A stretch of 64,000 bases of DNA from Legionella norrlandica (GTDB taxonomy: Bacteria; Pseudomonadota; Gammaproteobacteria; Legionellales; Legionellaceae), in NCBI RefSeq assembly GCF_000770585.1, contig NZ_JNCF01000004.1, forward strand, positions 1-64,000. Reading direction: 5' to 3'. Every line of letters starts with the position of its first letter. Positions within the stretch are counted from its first letter, which is position 1. The notes beneath the pieces are model-generated. The model was not told the DNA's origin. It searched no databases and saw only the letters and a list, made by a program, of their open reading frames with translations. Shown piece after piece: positions 17,206-24,684 of the stretch. The translations under genes and the position numbers were made by a program.

Positions 17206-18099
17206 ATGGAACCAGTAGCTATAGCCCTCATTTGTGCGGCGGCATTTGGAGCAGTAGTGGCCCTATCTGCGTTTATCAGACAATTATTATTAAGCAGGGA
17301 TAAAAATCTAAATGATGAGGCACAAAGAAGAGCAATAACTCAGGAGGCTGGAGAACTAGAAAAAATGAGAGAACAAATGCAAAGCAATAAGCGATTTGAT
17401 TCTCATTATAAAGTACTTGGAGCTAACAAAGATGCCATTATCTATTTAGATAGTAAAATTGAAGATATTCTGCGCAAGAAAGCACAATTAGTGGAGCGTT
17501 ATGCACAAGTTTCTTTAAAAGAATCGGGAGCTATAGTAGAGGGTGGTATTTCAGCGGATCGCAAAGAAACATGTGACAAACTGAAGAAAGAGATCGATGA
17601 AGAAATAAAATTTTATGACAGTGAATTACTTCATCTTCAACAAAGGCGAACTTCTTTATGGGATACCCATACCGATTTACAAGAGTACTTATTAGGTCAG
17701 GAGAAGTCTCGCAATGAGAGCCTGGATAATATCTACAAACAGCATACTGCGCTTTTAGAAAAAATATATATTCGCCATACTGATGATAGTGAAAATATCG
17801 CCAAACAAAGTATTGATGCTGGAACCGCTTCATTTAAGGCGATTATCCTGGCACCCATTCAATTTTTGATGCAATATTTTAACATTTCATCAGGTATCAA
17901 TTTAGATCAGTCTAAAACAGAAAATGATGCAAGAGATGATGTTGATAAAACTGAAAGTGAAATTAACGATTCTGAAAATAGTGATGATGAGATTTATAGT
18001 GATACTGAATCTAATTCGGATGATGAATCTAATCGTTCAGAGAATGAAGATTCAGAAGGAACTGATTCAGAAAATGATTCAAGATTAATGTTTGCATAA
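17206..18099 (+). CDS. Membrane-anchored coiled-coil protein with acidic tail
   Basis: A 297-residue protein. Residues about 3-27 form a hydrophobic helix (VAIALICAAAFGAVVALSAF); 35-190 are heptad-rich, charged and probably coiled coil; about 200-225 is a second weakly hydrophobic stretch; and the last 65 residues are almost only Ser, Asp, Glu and Asn. The ATG at 17206 was preferred over the in-frame TTG at 17200 because AAGGAG ends six bases before it. It is co-oriented with and ten bases behind the 218-residue gene. Very acidic serine-rich tails are unusual for a bacterial housekeeping protein. Function unknown; an effector or envelope-linked scaffold is possible. Confidence 0.7.
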   Translation: MEPVAIALICAAAFGAVVALSAFIRQLLLSRDKNLNDEAQRRAITQEAGELEKMREQMQSNKRFDSHYKVLGANKDAIIYLDSKIEDILRKKAQLVERYAQVSLKESGAIVEGGISADRKETCDKLKKEIDEEIKFYDSELLHLQQRRTSLWDTHTDLQEYLLGQEKSRNESLDNIYKQHTALLEKIYIRHTDDSENIAKQSIDAGTASFKAIILAPIQFLMQYFNISSGINLDQSKTENDARDDVDKTESEINDSENSDDEIYSDTESNSDDESNRSENEDSEGTDSENDSRLMFA

Positions 18100-18242
18100 A
18101 AATTATTCTTTTGAGTTAATTGATGACATTTATGAAAATATATATTACAATATGGTTGCCTGCGAAAAGGTATTATCGCGGGTAATCGTTAAATCTTTAT
18201 TTATAAATTTATAACTTGGGTTCACAATTTAAGGATAAGCTG

Positions 18243-18578
18243 GTGGTCTATATAAAACGTGATAAGGATGGTCTAATTTGTGCTGTATACAACCAAAAAT
18301 CTTCAGACGTAACAGAACAAATTGACATTAATGATGCAGAATTTGTAGAGTTTTTGCAGCGTTGTGAAGACGACAAAAGCTTAAAATTTCTACAATCTGA
18401 TCTGAAATTGATTCGTGTTCTTGAAGATTTGATTGAGATTTTGATAGAGAAAAATATCATTACTATTACAGATTTTCCACAATCAGTAATTGATAAGTTA
18501 TTAGCACGACAAGCATTTCGTAAAAAATTTGCGAACCGTGCAGGTATGGAGTTAGATGGAGATGATGAAGCAACGTAG
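18243..18578 (+). CDS. Small conserved protein (misnamed tryptophan synthase beta-like)
   Basis: A 111-residue soluble protein of a gammaproteobacterial family often mislabelled tryptophan synthase subunit beta-like; it lacks any PLP enzyme feature. The conserved core is LQSDLKLIRVLEDLIEILIEKNIITITDFP, followed by KLLARQAFRKK. The GTG at 18243 was chosen over the TTG at 18216 because AAGGA lies seven bases before it, and because family members begin with a short MVYI/V-R-D segment. It ends with TAG at 18576, and the protease gene follows in the same frame two codons later. Confidence 0.75.
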   Translation: MVYIKRDKDGLICAVYNQKSSDVTEQIDINDAEFVEFLQRCEDDKSLKFLQSDLKLIRVLEDLIEILIEKNIITITDFPQSVIDKLLARQAFRKKFANRAGMELDGDDEAT

Positions 18579-18581
18579 TTA

Positions 18582-19643
18582 TTGTTTATTCCCTTAATTT
18601 TGTGTTTTTTTTTCACAAAACCCGTTTTTAGCTTAAATTTGGATGCACTTCTTCCTGATGAGCGAAATACAGTAGAAGTTTTTCAAAAAGCCTCACCCAA
18701 AGTAGTTTATGTTCATAGATTAGCAACTGCTACCATTCAAAAACGTTATTCTTTACAGAAAGCTCACATCCCGAATGGTGCCGGTTCTGGTATTATATGG
18801 GATAACAAAGGCCATGTCGTAACCAACTTTCATGTCATTAATGGAGCTGATGATTTAGCAATAACATTAGGTAATATGACTGTACCAGCTAAGGTAATTG
18901 GTTCAGAGCCTCGTAAAGACATTGCTGTCCTTGAAATAAAGTCTCCTAAAGCTTTGGAGTATTTAAAATCATTCCAACCATTTGAAATTGTTCATCTTAG
19001 CAATCTGATCGTTGGCCAAAAAGCAATTGCAATCGGAAATCCTTTCGGGTTAGATCATAGTTTATCAAAAGGAGTTATTTCTGCTTTGGGAAGGCAAGTG
19101 CCTGGCGTTGGGGGGGTTACGATCCATGATATGATTCAAACGGATACTCCTATTAATCCAGGAAACTCGGGTGGTCCTCTATTAAATAGCGCAGGCCAAT
19201 TGATAGGCATGAATACCATGATTTATTCTCGTTCTGGATCTTCTGCTGGTATTGGTTTTGCTGTTCCTGCGGAGGATATTGAGAAAATAGCCTCTCAAAT
19301 CATTAAGCATGGACGAGTTGTTTTATCAGGTATAGGGATTCAACGTGTTGAACCTAATCTTGCTCAAAGGCTTGGGGTTAAAAAGGGAATTTTAATAGCA
19401 GATGTGCTACCTGGAACTCCAGCGGAAAGATTAAAATTACGTGGTACACATAGAGATCAGTGGGGTCGCATTAGACTGGGGGATGTTATCGTAGCTTTAA
19501 ATGCACACCCGGTTCCTAATTATGATGCTTTATATAATTTACTCACTGAAATTAAAGTCGGAGAGGAGATTACTCTTTCAGTAAAAAGAGGTAATAAGTT
19601 GATGGATGTCAAAATGAAAACTATTGATATCGCCGCACTTTAA
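18582..19643 (+). CDS. DegS-like periplasmic serine protease (S1C, one PDZ)
   Basis: A 353-residue trypsin-like protease with a hydrophobic N-terminus (about 2-17) serving as signal peptide or anchor. The triad is His84 (VTNFHVIN), Asp113 (RKDIAVLEI) and Ser196 (NPGNSGGPL). One PDZ domain covers about 240-345. A single PDZ and the short N-terminal segment resemble DegS rather than the two-PDZ DegP. DegS-type enzymes start envelope-stress signalling; that role here is inference. The start is weak: TTG two codons after the preceding stop, in the same frame, with no good ribosome site, so translation is probably coupled to the upstream gene. Confidence 0.88.
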   Translation: MFIPLILCFFFTKPVFSLNLDALLPDERNTVEVFQKASPKVVYVHRLATATIQKRYSLQKAHIPNGAGSGIIWDNKGHVVTNFHVINGADDLAITLGNMTVPAKVIGSEPRKDIAVLEIKSPKALEYLKSFQPFEIVHLSNLIVGQKAIAIGNPFGLDHSLSKGVISALGRQVPGVGGVTIHDMIQTDTPINPGNSGGPLLNSAGQLIGMNTMIYSRSGSSAGIGFAVPAEDIEKIASQIIKHGRVVLSGIGIQRVEPNLAQRLGVKKGILIADVLPGTPAERLKLRGTHRDQWGRIRLGDVIVALNAHPVPNYDALYNLLTEIKVGEEITLSVKRGNKLMDVKMKTIDIAAL

Positions 19644-19668
19644 TGACCTCTACTCTATTCTAGCCTTT

Positions 19669-19698
19669 GCCTGGATTAGGACCTCACTTAATCCGGGC
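19669..19698. repeat. CCCGGATTA-type hairpin
   Basis: GCCTGGATTA (19669-19678) pairs with TAATCCGGGC (19689-19698) with one G-T wobble. A related but shorter hairpin is at 59856-59884. There is no T-run, so it is more likely a dispersed palindrome than a terminator. Confidence 0.45.
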
Positions 19699-19830
19699 TG
19701 CAGTCCAGAGTAGGTTGGAGCACTTATGACTCAGCTTACTCTAATAATCAATATAAATAAAGAAGTTCCATTTAGTTTACAAGCTTAATACTATATCATG
19801 TAACACAATAACAATAATGAGGCCATAAGG

Positions 19831-20376
19831 ATGTTACTGAATAGAACTAATTCCCTTTTAGTATTGGTAGATGTGCAAGAAAAACTAATTCCTGCAATAT
19901 TTAATCGAGAAGCCTTTATAGCTCGCTGTGAATGGTTGTTGAAATTAGCTCAAAGGCTGGAAGTTCCTGTCTTAGCTAGTGAGCAATATCCTAAAGGCTT
20001 AGGATCAACTGTTTCTCCTTTATGCACCTATATTAGTAAAGAAAAATGTGTCGAAAAAGTACATTTTTCATGTATGCAAGAGTCTAAATACATTAATCTT
20101 CTGAAGGAATATAATAAAAATCAACTAGTCCTCATAGGAATTGAAGCCCATGTATGCGTGCTTCAAACTGCTTTAGAAATGACAGATCGTGGTTTTGATG
20201 TTTACGTGGTGGTTGATGCAGTCAGTAGTCGATCAGAACTGGATTTAAAATACGGCTTAAAACGAATGAAGCAAGATGGAGTTCATTTGATAACTGCTGA
20301 AATGGTATTATTCGAGTGGTTACGGCAAGCAGGTACTCCAGAATTTAAAGCCATCAGCAAAGAATTCTTACAATAG
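19831..20376 (+). CDS. Isochorismatase-family cysteine hydrolase
   Basis: A 181-residue alpha/beta hydrolase. The catalytic triad of the family is visible as Asp14 (LVLVDVQEKL), Lys76 (CVEKVHFSC) and Cys109 (IGIEAHVCVLQTA). The length and the EAHVCVLQT motif resemble YcaC/nicotinamidase-related hydrolases rather than true isochorismatases. The substrate cannot be told. It is 52 bases upstream of an SDR gene in the same direction. Confidence 0.85.
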   Translation: MLLNRTNSLLVLVDVQEKLIPAIFNREAFIARCEWLLKLAQRLEVPVLASEQYPKGLGSTVSPLCTYISKEKCVEKVHFSCMQESKYINLLKEYNKNQLVLIGIEAHVCVLQTALEMTDRGFDVYVVVDAVSSRSELDLKYGLKRMKQDGVHLITAEMVLFEWLRQAGTPEFKAISKEFLQ

Positions 20377-20428
20377 ACTTATTAACTGTTCTTGCTAATA
20401 CATATCATAAAAATTTTTTGGAGATAAA

Positions 20429-21172
20429 ATGAATTTCGATAATCAAATAGCATTAATAACAGGCGGTGCCTCAGGGATGGGTAAAGCCTGTGTTCAGTAT
20501 CTGCAGCAACACGGGATGAAAGTTGTAGTTTGGGATAAGCAAGAGGACACAACAAGTGAGGCTGAATTATCTCTCAAATGTGATGTAACCAGCGATAAAT
20601 CCGTTGAAGAGGCGATGAAGCAAACGATTTCTCAATTAGGAATACCAAGAGTTTGTGTCAATTGCGCAGGAATTGCACCCGCTAAACGAATAGTTGGTAA
20701 AGAAGGACCAATGCCTCTGGACGCATTTAGACAAGTAATAGACGTCAATTTAATAGGTACCTTCAATGTCATGCGAATAGCAGCGCATGCAATGTCCAAT
20801 CTAGAATTGGAAAGCAAATCACAAGAACGTGGTGTCATAATAAATACTGCTTCCATTGCAGCCTTCGAGGGACAAATAGGACAAGCAGCTTATAGTGCTT
20901 CCAAAGGCGGTATAGTATCTATGACGTTACCGGCCGCTCGTGAATTAGCTCAACTTGCAATTCGGGTAAATACTATAGCCCCAGGATTAATAGGAACCCC
21001 ATTACTTTTAAACATGCCCCAAGAAGTTCAAGACAGTTTAATTGCAACAGTGACTTTTCCCAAGCGCTTAGGAAAACCAGAGGAATTTGCTGCATTAGTA
21101 GGTCATATTATTGAAAATGGGATGATTAATGGGGAGGTTATTCGTCTAGACGCCGCTCTCCGTATGCGCTGA
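20429..21172 (+). CDS. Short-chain dehydrogenase (3-hydroxyacyl-CoA dehydrogenase type II-like)
   Basis: A 247-residue classical SDR. The NAD site is TGGASGMG (11-18) and the catalytic residues are Ser142, Tyr155 and Lys159 (YSASKGG). The segment KEGPMPLDAFRQVIDVNLIGTFNV and the late NTIAPGLIGTPLL are typical of the HSD10/type II 3-hydroxyacyl-CoA dehydrogenase group, which oxidises short 3-hydroxyacyl-CoAs. GGAGA precedes the ATG. It is convergent with flgM across repeat copy B. Confidence 0.85.
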   Translation: MNFDNQIALITGGASGMGKACVQYLQQHGMKVVVWDKQEDTTSEAELSLKCDVTSDKSVEEAMKQTISQLGIPRVCVNCAGIAPAKRIVGKEGPMPLDAFRQVIDVNLIGTFNVMRIAAHAMSNLELESKSQERGVIINTASIAAFEGQIGQAAYSASKGGIVSMTLPAARELAQLAIRVNTIAPGLIGTPLLLNMPQEVQDSLIATVTFPKRLGKPEEFAALVGHIIENGMINGEVIRLDAALRMR

Positions 21173-21230
21173 TCGTCCTCATTTGGTGCGCATTAATAGA
21201 AAAACAATCATATACTCACCTATACATTCC

Positions 21231-21350
21231 TGATGGCGAATTACTTCGTTGATGCGGTGCTTGAATCCCCAGGTACTAACGTGTACAGTACAGTTCTGTG
21301 CCCCGTTTCTCCTCGCACTCCTCTTATGGAGAGCGAGTTCCATGAAGTCT
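21231..21350. repeat. MITE-like palindromic element, copy B (left end lost)
   Basis: From 21243 it carries CTTCGTTGATGCGGTGCT, and later CCGTTTCTCCTCGCACTCC, then GCGAGTT...GAAGTCT at the right end, the same order as copy A at 6727-6866. The left inverted arm is not recognisable, so this copy is truncated or diverged. It lies between the convergent SDR and flgM genes. Confidence 0.7.
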
Positions 21351-21416
21351 AATTATTTGAGATCATACCCATAAAAAGCTTTCTCGAAATATTAAACTAC
21401 TTTTTTGCCCAAAGAT

Positions 21417-21701
21417 TTAAGCCATTTCTACCTGATTTAACATTTTATAAGCTATCTTGTCGCTATGAATTTGATAATGGCCTGATGCGATTTCAGCTTT
21501 AAAGTATAGAATGCGTGCTTCATTAATTTCAGACAAACTCTGAAGAGATGCTTTTAGAGCTTCCAGCTGTTTGGAAGTACTGCTTAAAGTGGCGTTATCG
21601 AACGCAGCAATAAGATTTTTAGCTTCTCTTTGTTCGGTATTTAGGTGACAATCGGAGTTCGTGTTTCTTACACTGATTGAATTATTAATTCGGCTAACCA
21701 T
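21417..21701 (-). CDS. flgM: Anti-sigma-28 factor FlgM
   Basis: FlgM binds and silences FliA until the hook-basal body is finished, then is exported. The C-terminal half has the family pattern: N.ARI.YFKAEIASGHYQIHSDKIAYKML. In-frame ATGs also exist at 21728 and 21761, but a perfect FliA promoter (21731-21757) would start transcription near 21724, after the ATG at 21728. The ATG at 21701, preceded by GAGGAAA, is therefore the likely start, giving 94 residues, the normal FlgM size. No flgA or flgN is next to it. Confidence 0.8.
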   Translation of the reverse strand: MVSRINNSISVRNTNSDCHLNTEQREAKNLIAAFDNATLSSTSKQLEALKASLQSLSEINEARILYFKAEIASGHYQIHSDKIAYKMLNQVEMA

Positions 21702-21730
21702 AAGGGTTTCCTCAATCGCATTTATCATAC

Positions 21731-21757
21731 TTATCGGCTCCTTTTGCAAATTCTTTA
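21731..21757 (-). promoter_or_regulatory. FliA (sigma-28) promoter of flgM
   Basis: Read on the minus strand: TAAA (21757-21754), exactly 15 bases, GCCGATAA (21738-21731). This is an exact match to the enterobacterial FliA consensus. It implies negative feedback, FliA driving its own anti-sigma factor. Confidence 0.85.
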
Positions 21758-22047
21758 GCAATTATCGGTTAATTTTTAACCTTATATGAAATAAACTTGA
21801 CATTTCAAATGCCCTAACTAAAAACTTTGCTTTTTTCCATACTTTAGAAAATAAGCTGGTGCTTGCAAAAAATAAGAAAAAGCTTAGTATGCTCTTTTTC
21901 ACCACATGAACTTCCTGTATTTATTGGTGTTTCGGTACTAGTCACTTTGACTAACTAGGAAATCATGACTAAGACCGGTTTTGTTTTTGAAATGCGTGAT
22001 AGATGCATACCTTAAGCAAATATTACGCCAACTCTTAGGAGTAAGCC

Positions 22048-22451
22048 ATGAGAGCTAGTTTTAGTATTTATATATTGATTTTGTTCGCATTGATTGCTCC
22101 AGTATATTCTGGAAGCCATCATCCACAAGAATTTCTAAAATCTATTGTTGGCACTAAAGAGGAAGGAGAAAAAATTTATGATCATTTTTGTAGTAATTGC
22201 CACGCATTAAAACCCTTAATTTCTTTAGGGGCCCCAAAAATTGGAAGTGAAATGGATTGGGAACCAAGATTGAAACAAGGATTAGATATTCTTTTTAATC
22301 ACACCGACGAGGTTTTAATGCAATGCCTCCCAGAGGGGGATGTTTTGAGTGCACTGATAGGCAACTGATTTTGGCCATCCTTGCTATGGTTCCCAAACAG
22401 GCGCAGAAGAGCTTATTAAACAACCTAAAAGACAATAAAAAATACAATTAG
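22048..22451 (+). pseudogene. Cytochrome c5-family gene with a one-base frameshift
   Basis: A periplasmic monohaem cytochrome: signal peptide (about 1-21) and haem motif CSNCH, then APKIGSEMDWEPRLKQGLD as in cytochrome c5. As read, the frame ends at 22368 after 106 residues without the family C-terminus. Inserting one base in the GG run at about 22311 gives DEGFNAMPPRGGCFECTD and then QLILAILAM, which is the conserved methionine-ligand region of cytochrome c5, and runs to a TAG at 22449. The most economical reading is a single lost G. It may be a true inactivating mutation or a base-calling error. Without repair the protein lacks the Met haem ligand. Confidence 0.85.
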
Positions 22452-22529
22452 TAAAAAAAATCAATAAAAAGATCTAAACTTATTCAAAATACTCCCGATA
22501 TAGTTAAAAAATAAAGAGGGAGATAGAAA

Positions 22530-23087
22530 GTGAAAAAGCAAATACTGTTAGTTCCAGTTTGTGCCTTGGCTGCCTCTTGTGCATCCATGGATAGATCAAC
22601 AGCCATCGTGGATGATGCCGGATATACTCATTACACTATGAGTATGGAATCTGATAGGAAAGGCCAAAATTATTTTCCCGAGAAAAGGCAGGCAACAGGG
22701 AAAAAAGTTTTTATTTTCGATCCTAAAGCAACAGCATGGGCAGCTTATGATGCGCAAGGTAATAGGGTAAAGACAGGGAGCGCCTCGGGAGGAAAGGATT
22801 TTTGCGAGGATGTCGGCAGACCTTGTCGTACTGTGACCGGTTCCTTTAGAGTTTACTCCAAAAAAGGTGAAGAGTGTACCTCTAGTATCTATCCAATAGA
22901 AACTGGCGGCGGAGCAAAAATGCCTTACTGTATGCATTTCCATGGTGGCTACTCGATACATGCTGCTTATGAAGTACCAAATTACAATGCAAGCCACGGT
23001 TGTATTCGAGTTTTGCCGAGTGCTGCGAAATGGTTGAATCAAAATTTTATTGACGTAGGGACCTCTGTAATTGTTAAACCTTACTAA
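22530..23087 (+). CDS. L,D-transpeptidase (YkuD domain) lipoprotein
   Basis: A 185-residue envelope protein. The N-terminus MKKQILLVPVCALAASCAS carries a lipobox (LAASC, Cys 17). The YkuD catalytic motif is seen as MHFHGGYSIHA followed by SHGCIRV, with His and Cys intact. Such enzymes form 3-3 peptidoglycan crosslinks or attach proteins to peptidoglycan. The GTG start at 22530 follows GAGGGAG. It ends at a strong terminator. Confidence 0.88.
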   Translation: MKKQILLVPVCALAASCASMDRSTAIVDDAGYTHYTMSMESDRKGQNYFPEKRQATGKKVFIFDPKATAWAAYDAQGNRVKTGSASGGKDFCEDVGRPCRTVTGSFRVYSKKGEECTSSIYPIETGGGAKMPYCMHFHGGYSIHAAYEVPNYNASHGCIRVLPSAAKWLNQNFIDVGTSVIVKPY

Positions 23088-23114
23088 TATGTAAGATAAA
23101 TTTCTCCACAACTT

Positions 23115-23145
23115 ACCCGCTAATAGTTAATAGCGGGTTTTTTTT
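23115..23145 (+). terminator. Rho-independent terminator after the L,D-transpeptidase
   Basis: ACCCGCTA (23115-23122) pairs perfectly with TAGCGGGT (23131-23138), followed by a run of T to 23145. Confidence 0.88.
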
Positions 23146-23388
23146 AAAGTTCTTGACCTTGAGAAGCAAAGATTAGATCATAATTAATTATGCTTTCCTA
23201 CTTTTCTTACGGTTTTTATCCTTTTAAAATCAAATGCTTGTTTATCCAAAATGAGAGGATTTATCATTGCGGACACATTCATGTATTTAATCCCAGGAAA
23301 AGTCGTACATCGTATTACTTTGCATTACTTGTGCTTTCATTAACTGATATGCCATGATTAATTGAACTAATCAATAAATACATCCAAA

Positions 23389-24681
23389 ATGTATATATCA
23401 GTAAAGACAAAATTCTTGCTTTGTCTAATTGTTGCCACAGCCTGGCTAATAGTTTGCTTTTATTTGTCAATACCTTGGTTAAAAGACTTGGCGGTATATA
23501 TTACAATTATACCAGCAGGCGTCATTGTGTTCTCAATAGCGCTTATACCGGGTTTTATGTATATGTTTCTGGTGGTAAGTTACATAATAGACGCCCGACG
23601 AATAAAACCCATCACTACAAACTACCCGGATGTTACCATTTTAATTGCAGCTTACAACGAAGAACAATCAATCCTTTTCACTTTGAATTCATTAAAAAAT
23701 CAAACTTATCCTGGAAAAATTGATATCATATTGATTGATGACGGTTCCAAAGATAAAACAGTTGAAAGAGCAAGATCATTGGGACTAACAAATTTAACCA
23801 TTATTAATGCTAATCATGGAGGGAAGGCAGCTGCACTCAATATAGGCCTAGAAAAGACTAAAACAGACTATGTCATTACTATTGATGCGGATACCTATCT
23901 GGTTCCTACTGCAGTAAAGGAATTGGTTATCAAACTGCTGTCTGGACCAAAAGGAACAATCGCATGTGCAGGATCTGTGTACGTCAAAAATTCACGACAA
24001 ACATTAATGACCAAAATTCAAGAATGGGATTATTTCCATGCTATTGCTGCAATTAAAAGGTCACAAAGTCTTTTTCAGGGTACTTTGGTAGCTCAAGGGG
24101 CTTTTTCGATTTATGAAAAAAAAGCGTTGCAAGAAGTTAACGGTTGGCCAGAAGTCGTAGGGGAGGATATCGTAGTAACTTGGGCTTTACTTAATAAAGG
24201 CTACCGAATAGATTTTGCTGAAAGAGCGATTGCCTTTACTAATGTACCAGCTACCTATACCCAGTTCTTTTTTCAGCGAAGTCGCTGGGCAAGTGGATTA
24301 TTTGAAGCTTTTTGGCATTACCCAGGTATTTTATTAAGACCCCAATTATCCACCTTTTATGTCTATTGGAATTTATGTTTCATTGTATTTGATACCATTT
24401 TTTTCTTTGTATTTATGCCTGGTCTTATTGCGGCGTTATTTGGCTACTACTTTATTGCAGGTCCTATGACTCTTGCGGTTATCCCTTTGGGTCTTATTAA
24501 CAATATGATCTTTTATTTTGGTCAAAGAGAACAATTTAAGATATGTAGTTTAAAAGTAAGGAAGAACGTTGTCGGTCTTATTCTTTATATATTATTTTAC
24601 CAATTCATAATGAACCCTGCTGTTATCCATGGTTATTTATCAGGATTATTCCGTACCAAAAAGACCTGGGGTACTAAATAA
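23389..24681 (+). CDS. Processive family 2 glycosyltransferase (PgaC/hyaluronan-synthase-like)
   Basis: A 430-residue inner-membrane polysaccharide synthase. Two N-terminal transmembrane helices (about 8-62) precede a GT2 catalytic domain with IAAYNEE, DDGSKD, the metal site DADTY, the acceptor-site GEDIVVTW and QRSRWASG (QxxRW), followed by three or four membrane helices. The signature is that of processive beta-glycan synthases such as PgaC. The neighbouring convergent gene codes for a TPR/beta-barrel protein of the kind that exports such polymers, so the pair may make an exopolysaccharide. No PgaB or PgaD homologue is seen here. Confidence 0.85.
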   Translation: MYISVKTKFLLCLIVATAWLIVCFYLSIPWLKDLAVYITIIPAGVIVFSIALIPGFMYMFLVVSYIIDARRIKPITTNYPDVTILIAAYNEEQSILFTLNSLKNQTYPGKIDIILIDDGSKDKTVERARSLGLTNLTIINANHGGKAAALNIGLEKTKTDYVITIDADTYLVPTAVKELVIKLLSGPKGTIACAGSVYVKNSRQTLMTKIQEWDYFHAIAAIKRSQSLFQGTLVAQGAFSIYEKKALQEVNGWPEVVGEDIVVTWALLNKGYRIDFAERAIAFTNVPATYTQFFFQRSRWASGLFEAFWHYPGILLRPQLSTFYVYWNLCFIVFDTIFFFVFMPGLIAALFGYYFIAGPMTLAVIPLGLINNMIFYFGQREQFKICSLKVRKNVVGLILYILFYQFIMNPAVIHGYLSGLFRTKKTWGTK

Positions 24682-24684
24682 TAA

